A stretch of DNA of 64,000 nucleotides from Victivallis sp. Marseille-Q1083 (lineage in GTDB: Bacteria; Verrucomicrobiota; Lentisphaeria; Victivallales; Victivallaceae). A program made the translations under genes and the position numbers. The notes beneath the pieces were generated by a model, which had not been told where the DNA came from, searched no databases, and saw only the letters and a list, made by a program, of their open reading frames with translations. The DNA is taken from contig NZ_CAHJXL010000001.1 of assembly GCF_903645315.1 (NCBI RefSeq), forward strand, positions 1,788,001 to 1,852,000, in the 5' to 3' direction. Positions 1-13,188 of this stretch are shown piece by piece (within the stretch, counting starts at the first letter, position 1; each line of letters opens with the position of its first letter).

Positions 1-1034
1 ATCGCCACGCCGATTGTCGATGGTTTCAACACGGTCGGATCCAGTACGTGGATCTGAACGCCGTGAACATCCTCCCCCTGATAATTGCCGGCCAGCGGGC
101 GAAAGTGAATCGGCCGGAAGCGGACGCCGGCAAATTTCTGATCGTTCAGATAAGCCGCCATCTTATCGGCGTCGATCCACGGCGTCGCCAGCACCTGGAA
201 GGGCAGCGTGTAACCGATGCCGATGTTGACGGAATCCATCGTGCCGATCACCCCGGTGATCGGATAACAGTAGGCCGATTGTGCCGACGGAATTTGCGGT
301 GAGGTGGGCACCCAGGTCAACCCGGTGTCTTCCCAGCTGGTTTCCCGCGAGTAATTGCCCATCGGAATGATTTGCAGCCGGCAGTTGATTTTTTCCTCCC
401 CTTTCAGATAACGGGCCAGCTCGCCGGCGGTCAGCGCATAGGTGTAGGGAATCGGATAGAGGCCGATGAAGGATTTGAATGATTCCTCCCGGATCGGCCC
501 GTCGATTTGTCCCGGACCGAACGGGTTGGGCACATCCAGGATGATCATCGTCTTGTCCGCCTCGGCGGCGGCGCTCATGCATTCGGCCATGTGCCAGATA
601 TAAGTGTAAGTCCGGCTGCCGATGTCCTGGATGTAGTAAATGAGCACGTCGATATTTTTCAACGCTTCCGGCGAAGGGCGGTGGCCCTGCGGTCCGTACA
701 GCGAATAAACCGGCAAGCCGGTCTGCGGGTCCGGCAGCAGATTGAATTCGACACCGGCCTGAAAATTGCCGCGGATACCGTGTTCCGGCGCGAACAACGC
801 CACCAGGTTGATCCGTTTGTCGGCGTTCATGATATCGATGACCGACTGAAGATTGCGGTCGACGCCGGTCGGATTGGTGACTAACCCGACCCGTTTTCCG
901 GCGACCAGGTGGGTATAGCTGGCCAGAAAATTTTCCAGGCTCGATTTGAATGCCGGTTGGGCGGCGGCGAAAACGCCTGCCGGAACAACCAGCGGTAAAA
1001 TGACGAAAAATAGGGCCAGCAATCTACTTCGCAT
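1..1034 (-). CDS. Secreted DUF1343/NamZ-like exo-beta-N-acetylmuramidase (3' end cut by window edge)
   Basis: The reading frame is open from ATG at 1034 to the window edge, giving 344 visible residues; the family is usually about 400, so only the C-terminus is missing. Residues 1-23 form a signal peptide (basic start, hydrophobic LLALFFVILPLVVPAGVFA), so the product is exported. Family motifs are clear: VGLVTNPTGVDRN, LFAPEHGIRG and TGLPVYSLYG in the N-terminal half, then DVLIYYIQDIGSRTYTY and MIILDVPNPFGPGQIDGP. DUF1343 members such as NamZ release terminal N-acetylmuramic acid from peptidoglycan fragments; the activity here is inferred from family membership. A Shine-Dalgarno GGAAAGGA lies 7-10 nt before the ATG. 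It is divergent from rpsD. The role is probably cell-wall or muropeptide scavenging, in line with the amino-sugar hydrolases elsewhere in the window. Confidence 0.85.
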   Translation of the reverse strand, partial: MRSRLLALFFVILPLVVPAGVFAAAQPAFKSSLENFLASYTHLVAGKRVGLVTNPTGVDRNLQSVIDIMNADKRINLVALFAPEHGIRGNFQAGVEFNLLPDPQTGLPVYSLYGPQGHRPSPEALKNIDVLIYYIQDIGSRTYTYIWHMAECMSAAAEADKTMIILDVPNPFGPGQIDGPIREESFKSFIGLYPIPYTYALTAGELARYLKGEEKINCRLQIIPMGNYSRETSWEDTGLTWVPTSPQIPSAQSAYCYPITGVIGTMDSVNIGIGYTLPFQVLATPWIDADKMAAYLNDQKFAGVRFRPIHFRPLAGNYQGEDVHGVQIHVLDPTVLKPSTIGVA

Positions 1035-1225
1035 GCAACAATCCTTTCCGGTATGACGGGTTTTTATGAATTAAAAATACCATTGCAGTTTGCAAATCGC
1101 CAGTCTGGAACTATTTTAATTATTGTTTTTTTGAAAACAACCGGCGATACAGGCCCCATTTATCAGAAATGCTTGACACCTGTATTCTGGCAAAAAATCA
1201 AAATTGTCAACGAAAGGGATATTTC

Positions 1226-1828
1226 ATGACAACAGCAAGTCGAGCAAAGCACAAATTCTGCCGTCGGATCGGGCAGTGCTTGTGGAATGATCCGAAGTGT
1301 CCGAGCGCCAAGCGTCCCTATCCGGCCGGCCCGCACGGCAAAGGCCGCCGCTCCAAACTGTCCACCTATGGTGAACTGTTGCTGGAAAAGCAGAAATTGC
1401 GGCTGCATTACGCGATCAGCGAGAAACAACTGCAGATTGCTTACGCCAAAGCCAAGCAGGGGGAAGGCCAGGCCCATGAGAAATTGTTCCGCAGCCTGGA
1501 GCAGCGTTTGGATGCGCTGGTGTTCCGCGCCGGTTTTGCGCCGACGATTTTCGCGGCGAAGCAGTATGTTTCCCACGGCCACATCTATGTGGACGGCAAA
1601 CGGGTTGACCGTGCTTCGTACAAGGTGAAAGAAGGCTCGGTCATTTCGATCAAAGCCGACAAATCGCCGGCTGTCGCCGAAACCGCCAAGAAGAGCAATT
1701 GTGTCGTGCCGCCCTATATGGAGGTCGATCGTGAAGCTTTGACCGCCACCCTTACCCGGGTGCCGCAGGTCGAAGAAATTCCGGTCAGCGTCCAGATCAT
1801 GAGCGTCATCGAGTACTATGCCCGTTAA
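1226..1828 (+). CDS. rpsD: 30S ribosomal protein S4
   Basis: A 200-residue protein of normal S4 length that binds 16S rRNA early in small-subunit assembly. It shows the S4 signature RPYPAGPHGKGRR, the S4 RNA-binding domain around VSHGHIYVDGKRVDRASYKVKEG, and the C-terminal IEYYAR. ATG 1226 is chosen because AAAGGGA lies 6-8 nt upstream; an in-frame alternative at 1169 has no ribosome site and would add a non-S4 extension. Three cysteines (C12, C18, C25) sit in the N-terminal region, where some S4 proteins bind zinc; three are fewer than a full four-ligand set. The gene stands alone rather than in an rpsM-rpsK-rpsD-rpoA cluster, has its own terminator, and lies just upstream of the rRNA operon. 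Confidence 0.97.
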   Translation: MTTASRAKHKFCRRIGQCLWNDPKCPSAKRPYPAGPHGKGRRSKLSTYGELLLEKQKLRLHYAISEKQLQIAYAKAKQGEGQAHEKLFRSLEQRLDALVFRAGFAPTIFAAKQYVSHGHIYVDGKRVDRASYKVKEGSVISIKADKSPAVAETAKKSNCVVPPYMEVDREALTATLTRVPQVEEIPVSVQIMSVIEYYAR

Positions 1829-1856
1829 AATTTAACGGTGCATTGTGTTTCTGAAG

Positions 1857-1887
1857 AATCCCCGGTTGAGTCAATCGGGGATTTTTT
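1857..1887 (+). terminator. Rho-independent terminator of rpsD
   Basis: AATCCCC pairs with GGGGATT and is followed directly by a T-run (ATTTTTTG), 28 nt after the rpsD stop codon. Confidence 0.85.
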
Positions 1888-1972
1888 GTGGTTTTGCGGA
1901 TCGAATTTGTCGAAAATAGCGATTTTCAGCCGATTAGAGGAACAAAAGTTGTGAAAAATCGGACAGATATAT

Positions 1973-2000
1973 TTGCAAGAACAGAAAAATGGTATAGATT
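1973..2000 (+). promoter_or_regulatory. Putative rRNA operon promoter P1
   Basis: TTGCAA, a 16-bp spacer and TAGATT (or TATAGA with 14 bp) followed by AAAA. A very similar block recurs 141 bp downstream, which supports tandem rRNA promoters. The 495-bp stretch between rpsD and 16S holds only the rpsD terminator, these two blocks and the 5' arm of the 16S processing stem. Confidence 0.45.
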
Positions 2001-2113
2001 AAAACTCATGCGCTCGGAGTTCCGGTATGCTGAAGCCGATTTCCGGTGAAGGCGAGAGGTGGAGCCGAGCGGTTGGTTGAGAAAAAACTTTCCGGAAAAC
2101 TTGCGAAAATGAT

Positions 2114-2141
2114 TTGCAAGCGCCGGGAAATGGGTTAAATT
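2114..2141 (+). promoter_or_regulatory. Putative rRNA operon promoter P2
   Basis: TTGCAA, a 16-bp spacer containing GGGAAATGGG, then TAAATT followed by AAAA. It repeats the pattern of the upstream block (TTGCAAG, AAATGG, ATTAAAA), as expected for tandem rRNA promoters. Confidence 0.45.
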
Positions 2142-2190
2142 AAAAACCTGTCGCCTTAATGGAGGCGGCAAACGCCAGAAACGGTGAGTT

Positions 2191-2218
2191 GTTTGAAAAT
2201 TGAATAGTGCGATGTAAC
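2191..2218 (+). other. 5' arm of 16S pre-rRNA processing stem
   Basis: These 28 nt are complementary throughout to 3947-3974 on the far side of 16S, with only two G-U wobbles. This is the arrangement of an RNase III-type precursor stem enclosing the 16S rRNA. Cleavage itself is inferred. Confidence 0.75.
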
Positions 2219-2323
2219 CGATCAAGAAATTTGATTGAAAAATGTAGTTCAAAATGAATACAGCAATCAAACGTTCGTAAAAGAGAAAAACATTGGGGGC
2301 TTCGGTTTCTGATGTGAAAATTT

Positions 2324-3841
<1,518 letters not shown>

Positions 3842-3946
3842 CAATCATTGGCGAGTCCGGTAAATCACCGGGCGTTTGAGCCGAATGATAAGGCTAAACG
3901 TATGACGCAAGTCATATGGATCCGGTAAAACGGATCGAGAAAAGAA

Positions 3947-3974
3947 GTTACATCGCACTATTCAGTTTTCAGAC
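3947..3974 (+). other. 3' arm of 16S pre-rRNA processing stem
   Basis: Pairs with 2191-2218 over 28 nt. The spacer from 16S to tRNA-Ala (388 nt) otherwise holds a small hairpin GATCCG/CGGATC near 3919-3936 and the long hairpin repeat at 4157-4203. No gene is seen in it. Confidence 0.75.
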
Positions 3975-4156
3975 GTTGCGCGGCAGCGCAGGGTTGGTTA
4001 AAAAAAAGATGGTAGTTCTGGAAGAAATTCCAGGGATGAAGATTGGAATTGAAAGTTTTTCATTCTGTTCGCCGGAAACGATTTCCATTCAAAACGGAGC
4101 TCGAATTGCGTAGCAAGTCGAGCGTATAGAAGTTTTTGAAAAGGAAGAAGGGGTTC

Positions 4157-4203
4157 GGGGAAGAGGGGAAAAGCTTTTTTCAAAAAGTTTTCCTCTCTTC
4201 CCC
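4157..4203. repeat. Long hairpin repeat, copy 1 (16S-tRNA spacer)
   Basis: The left arm GGGGAAGAGGGGAAAA pairs with TTTTCCTCTCTTCCCC, with an inner CTTTTT/AAAAAG extension, so almost the whole element folds. The flank GAAAAGGAAGA and the core (TTTCAAAA...GTTTTCC) resemble the element at 25828-25872, suggesting a small family of hairpin repeats. Confidence 0.5.
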
Positions 4204-4221
4204 GTTTCCCCATGCAGAATT

Positions 4222-4298
4222 GGGGCTGTAGCTCAGTTGGCTAGAGCACCTGCCTTGCACGCAGGGGGTCAAGGGTTCAAGTCCCTTTAGCTCCACCA
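4222..4298 (+). tRNA. tRNA-Ala(TGC)
   Basis: A 77-nt cloverleaf with encoded CCA. D-arm GCTCAGTTGGCTAGAGC, anticodon loop CTTGCAC (anticodon TGC) on the stem CCTGC/GCAGG, and T-arm with GGTTCAAGTCC. It is the usual spacer tRNA of a 16S-23S operon. Confidence 0.97.
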
Positions 4299-4336
4299 TA
4301 AAAAGATTTACCAGAGAAGCCGGGAAGCTCGGCGAC

Positions 4337-4413
4337 GGGCGTATAGCTCAGTTGGTTAGAGCGCGTCCCTGATAAGGACGAGGTCCTTGGTTCAAATCCA
4401 AGTACGCCCACCA
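4337..4413 (+). tRNA. tRNA-Ile(GAT)
   Basis: A 77-nt cloverleaf with encoded CCA. The acceptor GGGCGTA pairs with TACGCCC, the anticodon loop is CTGATAA (anticodon GAT), and the T-arm contains GGTTCAAATCC. It lies 38 nt after tRNA-Ala, giving the common Ala-Ile spacer pair, here in the order Ala then Ile. Confidence 0.97.
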
Positions 4414-4455
4414 TAACTCCTCTGGTTCAGGCAGCGAAAGCTGCCGGTTGTTTGA

Positions 4456-4472
4456 CAATTGAAGAAGAGTCT
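4456..4472 (+). other. 5' arm of 23S pre-rRNA processing stem
   Basis: CAATTGAAGAAGAGTCT pairs with 7560-7576 (AGACTCTTCTTAAATTG) with one mismatch, so the stem encloses 23S and the short 23S-5S spacer. Confidence 0.65.
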
Positions 4473-4536
4473 TGAAGAAAAGCCGCAAAAAATATGTATT
4501 AACAACTTAGTCGAGAACAAGAAATTGTTTTTCTTG

Positions 4537-7467
<2,931 letters not shown>

Positions 7468-7559
7468 TTTTTCTTCATCGTTTCCCTTTCAAAAAAAAGG
7501 GGAGCTATGCCGAAAAAGTTGCAAGACTCAGTTGTTTATATGAGTTGCTCGCTTCATTC

Positions 7560-7576
7560 AGACTCTTCTTAAATTG
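7560..7576 (+). other. 3' arm of 23S pre-rRNA processing stem
   Basis: Partner of 4456-4472, lying just before 5S. Confidence 0.65.
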
Positions 7577-7585
7577 ATTTTTTAT

Positions 7586-7699
7586 TCCGGCGCCCATAGC
7601 GAAGTTGAAACACACGTTCCCTTCCCGAACACGGTAGTTAAGGGCTTCTGCGGCGATGGTACTGCACATACGAGTGTGGGAGAGTAGCACGACGCCGGA
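7586..7699 (+). rRNA. 5S ribosomal RNA
   Basis: About 114 nt. The terminal helix TCCGGCG pairs with CGCCGGA; CCCGAACACGG and GCGGCGATGGTACTGC match the conserved core, and GTGGGAGAGTAGCACG the 3' third. It closes the operon 118 nt after 23S. Confidence 0.95.
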
Positions 7700-7709
7700 T
7701 CTTTATCTT

Positions 7710-7760
7710 ACCCCCTTTGGCATTACGGTCGCACCCGGCATGCATAAGGGGGTCTTTTCG
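7710..7760 (+). terminator. Terminator of the rRNA operon
   Basis: ACCCCCTT pairs with AAGGGGGT across a loop of about 29 nt, and TCTTTTCG follows. It lies directly after 5S. Confidence 0.65.
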
Positions 7761-7882
7761 TTTCGACATTCCAAAAAAAACTGGACGCCACACGACGCTC
7801 GGCTAGTAAAACCGAATGGAGACTTTCTTTTTCCCCCAAGTGGCGATATCTTATAGGAAAAATTGAAACGTTTGGATAGTGA

Positions 7883-9238
7883 ATGAATACGGTCGATACG
7901 ATTTCCGCAATTGCTACCGGGATTGGCGGGGCCATCGCCGTCGTGCGCATTGCCGGACCGGAGGCGCTGGCGGTCGGTTGCCGGGTCTGGAGCGGCCGGG
8001 TGACGCCCGGGCCGGGACATGCCCGGAAAATGCTGTTGGGCGCCCTGGTGACTGCCGGGAGCGCCGGAGAGCCGGTCTTGCTGGTTTACATGCCGGGCCC
8101 GAACAGCTATACCGGCGATGATGTGGTCGAATTGCATTGCCACGGCGGGGCGCGCGCGGCGAAACGCGCCTGGGATTGTACGCTGGCGGCCGGCTGCCGC
8201 GCCGCGGAGCCGGGGGAATTCACCTTCCGGGCTTTTCTCAACGGCAAACTGGATTTGACCCAGGCGGAGGCGGTCTGTGATTTGATCAATGCCCATAGCG
8301 ATACGGCGCTGCATCTGGCGGAACGCCAGTTGGCCGGCGCTTTGAGCCGGCAGATCGGGGCGGTCCGGCGGGAGTTGGTCGATTTATTGGCGGAATGCGA
8401 ATCCCGGTTGGATTTCCCGGAGGAGGAACTGGACTGGCGTTCGCCGGAGGAGTGCAGCATTCGGTTGCAGGAGATGCGTGCGAACCTGCAACGCCTTTGT
8501 GACGGTGGCCGATCCGGCCGTATTCTGCGCGATGGCGTCCGGGTGGTGCTGGCCGGCAAGCCCAATGCCGGCAAATCCAGCCTGCTGAATTTGTTGCTCG
8601 GACAGGACCGGGCGATTGTAACCGATATTCCGGGGACCACCCGCGATACGCTGGAAGAACAGGTGGTGCTGCGCAATATTCCGGTGCGTCTGACCGATAC
8701 CGCCGGCATTCGCGAGACGGTCGATCCGATCGAAAAATTCGGCGTCGACCGTTCCCGCCAGTCCTTGGAGCAGGCGCAGATCGTTTTCTGGCTGCTTGAT
8801 GCCGCCGACGCCGACCCGCAGCAGGAGCTGGCGGAATTGACGCGGCAGGTCGGCCGGATGAGCCGGGTAATCGCCGTCTGGAACAAGATCGATTTGGTGC
8901 CGGAGCGGGAGCTGCCCGGGGCCGGGGTGCCGACGGTGCGGATTTCCGTTACCGCCGGCCGTAACATCGCTGCGCTGCTCGACGCTTTTGAAGAGCTGGT
9001 CTGGCAGGGAAGGCACGACGAAGAACCGGAGGTGGCGGTCAATGCCCGCCAACAGCATCTGCTGGAGAATGCCGTCGCCCTGCTGCCGGAAGCGGTCCGG
9101 GAGTTGGAGCGGGGCTGCTGGGAATTGGCCGGTGTCCAATTGCGTGCGGTCATCGATGAATTGGGCGCGGTGACCGGGGAGCAGGCCGACCCGGATATTC
9201 TGGAAAATATCTTCAGCCGTTTTTGTATCGGCAAGTGA
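7883..9238 (+). CDS. mnmE: tRNA uridine-5-carboxymethylaminomethyl modification GTPase MnmE
   Basis: A 451-residue protein of normal MnmE length. With MnmG it modifies the wobble uridine of certain tRNAs in the cytoplasm. Domains in order: an N-terminal formyl-tetrahydrofolate-binding domain (DTISAIATG at 5-13), a helical domain, an inserted Ras-like G domain with P-loop GKPNAGKSS (225-233), the switch region IPGTTRDT, DTAG (272-275) and NKID (334-337), and the C-terminal FCIGK whose Cys is catalytic in the family. The N-terminus lacks the usual PPGRGG and reads GIGG instead. It begins 123 nt after the rRNA terminator and is followed after 25 nt by the MscS-type channel, so they may be co-transcribed. 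Confidence 0.96.
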   Translation: MNTVDTISAIATGIGGAIAVVRIAGPEALAVGCRVWSGRVTPGPGHARKMLLGALVTAGSAGEPVLLVYMPGPNSYTGDDVVELHCHGGARAAKRAWDCTLAAGCRAAEPGEFTFRAFLNGKLDLTQAEAVCDLINAHSDTALHLAERQLAGALSRQIGAVRRELVDLLAECESRLDFPEEELDWRSPEECSIRLQEMRANLQRLCDGGRSGRILRDGVRVVLAGKPNAGKSSLLNLLLGQDRAIVTDIPGTTRDTLEEQVVLRNIPVRLTDTAGIRETVDPIEKFGVDRSRQSLEQAQIVFWLLDAADADPQQELAELTRQVGRMSRVIAVWNKIDLVPERELPGAGVPTVRISVTAGRNIAALLDAFEELVWQGRHDEEPEVAVNARQQHLLENAVALLPEAVRELERGCWELAGVQLRAVIDELGAVTGEQADPDILENIFSRFCIGK

Positions 9239-9263
9239 GTAAAAATTTCACAGGAATGGGCAT

Positions 9264-11612
9264 ATGCGTCGAAAAATCGGTTTGATTTTGTGTGTGCTGC
9301 TGATTTTGCTCGGGGCGCTGGCACTTTTTTTCAAAACCAGCGAAGCGATGAATTTGAGCGGCAACAATCTCGGTGTCGCCATTCCGCAATACCAGCACCA
9401 GTTGGTGCGCGAACAGGAGCTGCTGCAGGATTTGCAGAGCAACGTTCAGTCCCAGGCGGAGCTGCTCAGAAGTTATTGCCGGGAGGTGGAGAACAAGATC
9501 GACTATCTGCAATTCAAAATCGATACTTATTCCAACGCCGACGTGTTGGATATCACGCTGATCGGCCAGCAGGTCTACGATTTGAAAGAGGAATTCGACG
9601 CGACCCGTTCGCTGCTGGCGATTTTGAACAGCGAACTGCTGTCGATGGCGAGCCGGGCCGCCAATTTGACGACGGTATTGGAAACTTTCGGCAACCGGCA
9701 ACTGTCGCCGGAACGGGAAAGCATCCGGCTGGATTGTCTGGCGCAGTTGAACCGCTTCAAACTTGAGATTGCCGACAGCCGGAAACTGTTGACGGAATTC
9801 GAAGCGCTTACCAAACCGATTTCCCTGCGTCTGGACGCCTTGTTCGAGACGAGCGAAAAAAATCGGCTCCGGGCGATCAATGAAGTGTTTTCCACGCCGC
9901 AGGAAGGGTTTTTCAGCACATTGCCCTACACGATCATGACGATGAAATTCTGGCTGCTGTCGCTGCCGGAATTGGTGCCGACGCTGGTGCCGACCAGCTA
10001 TGAGTTCTGGAGTTATTTCGTGCTGCTGGCGCTGCTGGTCAATTTGCCGATGCTGCTGCTGGGCCGGCGGTACGTCTATCCGTGGCTGCTGCAGCAGACT
10101 CCGTTTCCGGACAAATACCGGAAGTTGCGCGCTTTTGCCGTTGGCTGGTTTTTGCTCGGCGCTTCGCTGTCGTTTGCATTGGCCAGGAATTTGCTCGGCA
10201 ATGCGACCGGCGCGCCGTTTCAGCAGGTCAGCGTGTTGCTCGGCTCGCTGGCGCTGCTGATTTTCGCGATGGCCTTCCGCATCGACCGCGAAGCGATGCG
10301 CCGCTGTTACCGGCTTTATTTTCCGGTATTCCTGGGCAACACGTTCGCCATCTTATTGTATATTCTGCTGATTCCCTACCGGCCGCTGGTGTTGGTCTTG
10401 CCGCCTTTGTGCCTGGCGGTCATGCTCTGGACGGCGATCAAATTGTGCCGCAACTCGTTTCCGCTGCTGGATACGGTGATCGGCTGGCTGACCATCGTCG
10501 TCAACGGCATCGCCGGTTATCTGGCCGTCATCGGACTGCCTTACATCGGTTTTACGATGATTTTGCTGTGGTTCACGATCATCGCCCAGTTCCTGACCGG
10601 TATTGCCGCCACGGAAATGGTCATCCGGGTCCGGCATGCCCATCTGGAGCGGAAATTTCTGAACAATGCCCTGTCCCACCTGGGGTTGCCGCTCCTGTGG
10701 CTCTCTTTGTTTTACAATATCATTTCGATGGTAACCACCACCTATCATTTGCAGGACTGGGTGCAGAACTATCTGGAACGCGATTTGCCGCTGCCGCCGG
10801 ATGTCTGCCGTTTCAGTTTCCAGGAACTGGTGATCGCCGTCATCGCGGTTTTCGTCGTACGCTTTCTGATTTCCTTCTGCAAGCAGCTGGTGCGCAATAT
10901 CTATAAGGAAGCGGCCGATTTCGGCGTCGTGCCTTCTTTCGTCACCTTGGGAACTTATCTGGCTTGGGCGTTTTATGTGTTGTTCGTCATGCTGTTGATC
11001 CGGATCAACTATTCCAGCATCCTGGTGGTGCTCGGCGGCTTGAGCATGGGAATCGGTTTCGCGATGAAAGAGGTGCTGGAAAATTTCATCAGCGGCATCA
11101 TCCTGCTGGTCGGGCAGCAGGTGCGGCCCGGCGATGTCATCGAATTCGACGGTATTTTCGGCAAGATCAAAACGGTGAGCTTCCGGGCCACCGTGGTGGA
11201 AACCTGGGACGGCTCGGTCATCACGCTGCCGAATACCCGGGTGTTGTCCAAGGATTTCCGCAACTGGACCCGCAACAATACTTTGATGCGCCGCGATATC
11301 GTCATCGGCGTCAGCTACGATTCCGACCTCAAGCAGGTGCGGGATATCCTACTGGAAGCGGCAGGCGAAATCAAAATGATTCAGCCGTATCCGGCGCCGG
11401 AAGTGCTGTGCAGCGAGTTCGCCGCCAGCAGCGTCAATTTCACCGTCCGCGTCTGGCTGCCGGCGCTGCTGTGCACCGAGGTCTGTTCCCAATACCGGGA
11501 AAAGGTCTTTGCGTTGTTTCGGGAACGGGGCGTTTCCATCCCGTTTGATCAACTGGACGTCAATCTCAATTTGCCTGGCGGCCAAAGTCAGAGTATATTG
11601 ACCGGAAACTAA
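9264..11612 (+). CDS. Large MscS-family mechanosensitive channel
   Basis: A 782-residue inner-membrane protein. Residues 1-30 are a signal or anchor segment, roughly 35-210 are a soluble helical region likely to be coiled coil, and from about 225 to 585 there are many hydrophobic segments (about ten). The pore helix and MscS domain follow: VVLGGLSMGIGFAMKEVLENFISG, then the beta domain with RPGDVIEFDGIFGKI and ETWDGSVITLPNTRVL. This arrangement is like the large MscK/YnaI-type members, which release solutes when the membrane is stretched. Start ATG 9264 is preceded by CACAGGAATGG. It lies between mnmE and thyX, all on one strand with short gaps (25 and 15 nt). Confidence 0.9.
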   Translation: MRRKIGLILCVLLILLGALALFFKTSEAMNLSGNNLGVAIPQYQHQLVREQELLQDLQSNVQSQAELLRSYCREVENKIDYLQFKIDTYSNADVLDITLIGQQVYDLKEEFDATRSLLAILNSELLSMASRAANLTTVLETFGNRQLSPERESIRLDCLAQLNRFKLEIADSRKLLTEFEALTKPISLRLDALFETSEKNRLRAINEVFSTPQEGFFSTLPYTIMTMKFWLLSLPELVPTLVPTSYEFWSYFVLLALLVNLPMLLLGRRYVYPWLLQQTPFPDKYRKLRAFAVGWFLLGASLSFALARNLLGNATGAPFQQVSVLLGSLALLIFAMAFRIDREAMRRCYRLYFPVFLGNTFAILLYILLIPYRPLVLVLPPLCLAVMLWTAIKLCRNSFPLLDTVIGWLTIVVNGIAGYLAVIGLPYIGFTMILLWFTIIAQFLTGIAATEMVIRVRHAHLERKFLNNALSHLGLPLLWLSLFYNIISMVTTTYHLQDWVQNYLERDLPLPPDVCRFSFQELVIAVIAVFVVRFLISFCKQLVRNIYKEAADFGVVPSFVTLGTYLAWAFYVLFVMLLIRINYSSILVVLGGLSMGIGFAMKEVLENFISGIILLVGQQVRPGDVIEFDGIFGKIKTVSFRATVVETWDGSVITLPNTRVLSKDFRNWTRNNTLMRRDIVIGVSYDSDLKQVRDILLEAAGEIKMIQPYPAPEVLCSEFAASSVNFTVRVWLPALLCTEVCSQYREKVFALFRERGVSIPFDQLDVNLNLPGGQSQSILTGN

Positions 11613-11627
11613 AGGAGAATCATATTT

Positions 11628-12308
11628 ATGCAGCATCTCAACATTCCGCCGGCCGATCATGTCAAGGTTCTGAACGGCCAGGGGTGGGTCGGCCTGATCG
11701 ATCACCTCGGCAACGAAGCGACGATCGTCAATGCCGCGCGCGTTTCTTTCGGCAAATTGAAGCAGGAGATGGAAGAGCGTGACGTCACGCTGCTCCACTA
11801 CCTGATCGCCAACAAACACACCAGTCCGCTGGAACATGTCGTCTTCACCTTCAGCATCCACTGCCCGCTGTTCGTTCGCGGCCAGTGGCATCGCCACCGG
11901 ACCTGGAGCTACAACGAAATTTCCCGGCGCTATACTGAAATCGACCTGGAATTCTATACCCCTCCGACCCTTCGCCGTCAGGCCGAAGTCAACCGTCAGG
12001 CATCCGTCAATGATCCGTCATTTGACGACGGCGCTCTGATTGAGCAGATTCGCCGCCACAACCAGACCAGTTTGGCGCTTTATGAAAAACTGCTGACTGC
12101 CGGCGTCTGCCGCGAACAGGCCCGCGGCGTGCTGCCGCAAAATATGATGGTCACTTTCTGGGGAACGGTCGATTTGAGCAATTTGCTGCATTTCCTGGAA
12201 TTGCGCGACAGCGAACATGCCCAATGGGAAATCCGGGAATATGCCGTCGCCATCAAACGGTTGATCAAACCGATCGTCCCGAATGTCGCCGCTTATTTTG
12301 GCTGGTAA
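11628..12308 (+). CDS. thyX: Flavin-dependent thymidylate synthase ThyX
   Basis: A 226-residue protein with the ThyX signature RHRxxSxNExSxRY at residues 89-102 (RHRTWSYNEISRRY). It makes dTMP from dUMP using methylene-tetrahydrofolate, FAD and NADPH. The C-terminal part (ARGVLPQNMMVTFWGTVDLSNLLHFLELR) also matches the family. AAAGGAG lies 10 nt before ATG 11628. No thyA is seen in the window. It converges on the aldo/keto reductase gene with only 8 nt between the stops. Confidence 0.96.
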   Translation: MQHLNIPPADHVKVLNGQGWVGLIDHLGNEATIVNAARVSFGKLKQEMEERDVTLLHYLIANKHTSPLEHVVFTFSIHCPLFVRGQWHRHRTWSYNEISRRYTEIDLEFYTPPTLRRQAEVNRQASVNDPSFDDGALIEQIRRHNQTSLALYEKLLTAGVCREQARGVLPQNMMVTFWGTVDLSNLLHFLELRDSEHAQWEIREYAVAIKRLIKPIVPNVAAYFGW

Positions 12309-12316
12309 GCCGGCGT

Positions 12317-13186
12317 TCAACTGAGCGGCACCGCATCGGAAACCGGCTGCTGGCCGGGATACTCGCGGCTCAGGCGCTGTTCGTCGCCGGCTTCCAGCGA
12401 CCAGCCCAGCGCCGCCAGGTTGGCCTGCTGGTGCTCCCGGCTGCGCATGGTCGAAATGGTGACGACATTGGGCTGCCGCACCAGCCAGTTCAAGGCGATC
12501 TGGGCCGGCGTTTTGCCGTATCGGGCCGCCAGTTCGGTCAACAGCGGCGCGGCCGCGCCGCTCAACATTCCTTTCTGCAGCGGCCGCCAGGCAATCAGCA
12601 TGACATCCTGCTGGCGGCAGTAGTCGGTCAGCCCGGATACTTCGGCTTCCCGGACCGTCAGATTGTAATGAACCTGATTGGCCACCAACGGGTGGGAAGA
12701 GAGTTGCTGGGCCCGCTTGAGGCGGGTAACCGCAAAATTGCTGACGCCGATGTGTTTCACCAGTCCGTCGTCGATCAGCCTGTTCAGTGCCCGGATGGTG
12801 TCGGACAGCGGCATTTCCGGCGCGACCTGGTGGATCAGGTAAAGATCCAGATAGTCGGTTTCAAGCCGCCGCAGCGATGCTTCCGCTGCTTTTAAAACGG
12901 CATCGTAAGCCAGATGGGTTTTCCACACTTTCGAGGTGAGGAAAAGTTCTTCGCGCCGAAATCCCTGAATGGCCCGTCCGACGAGTTTTTCGGCGAAACC
13001 GGCCGCATACATTTCCGCCGTGTCGATGTGCCGGTAGCCCGATTCCAGCCCGGCGCGCAACGACGCCTCCGCCGCTTCCCCGCCGTCATGGCAATCGCGG
13101 CTTTCCCCGCCGCCCAGCATCCAGGTGCCCAGGCCGAGCACCGGCATCGAAAAACCGTTCTTCAGCGTTTTCCAGGGAATTGTCAT
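12317..13186 (-). CDS. Aldo/keto reductase
   Basis: A 289-residue cytoplasmic NADPH-dependent oxidoreductase. The catalytic tetrad can be read: Asp and Tyr in GYRHIDTAEMY, Lys in LTSKVWKTH, and His in DLYLIHQ. The C-terminus has the usual cofactor-binding stretch (PNVVTISTMRS). The physiological substrate cannot be told. ATG 13186 is preferred over the in-frame TTG at 13192 because AAGGA lies about 9 nt upstream of the ATG and would touch the TTG. It starts 2 nt after the stop of the MATE gene, so the two are one transcription unit. Confidence 0.9.
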   Translation of the reverse strand: MTIPWKTLKNGFSMPVLGLGTWMLGGGESRDCHDGGEAAEASLRAGLESGYRHIDTAEMYAAGFAEKLVGRAIQGFRREELFLTSKVWKTHLAYDAVLKAAEASLRRLETDYLDLYLIHQVAPEMPLSDTIRALNRLIDDGLVKHIGVSNFAVTRLKRAQQLSSHPLVANQVHYNLTVREAEVSGLTDYCRQQDVMLIAWRPLQKGMLSGAAAPLLTELAARYGKTPAQIALNWLVRQPNVVTISTMRSREHQQANLAALGWSLEAGDEQRLSREYPGQQPVSDAVPLS

Positions 13187-13188
13187 CT

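Noticed and set aside
1173-1201. TTGACA before rpsD as a promoter
   Set aside because: The -35 is perfect, but at 17 bp the -10 would be AATCAA; no convincing -10 box fits, so it was not listed as a feature.
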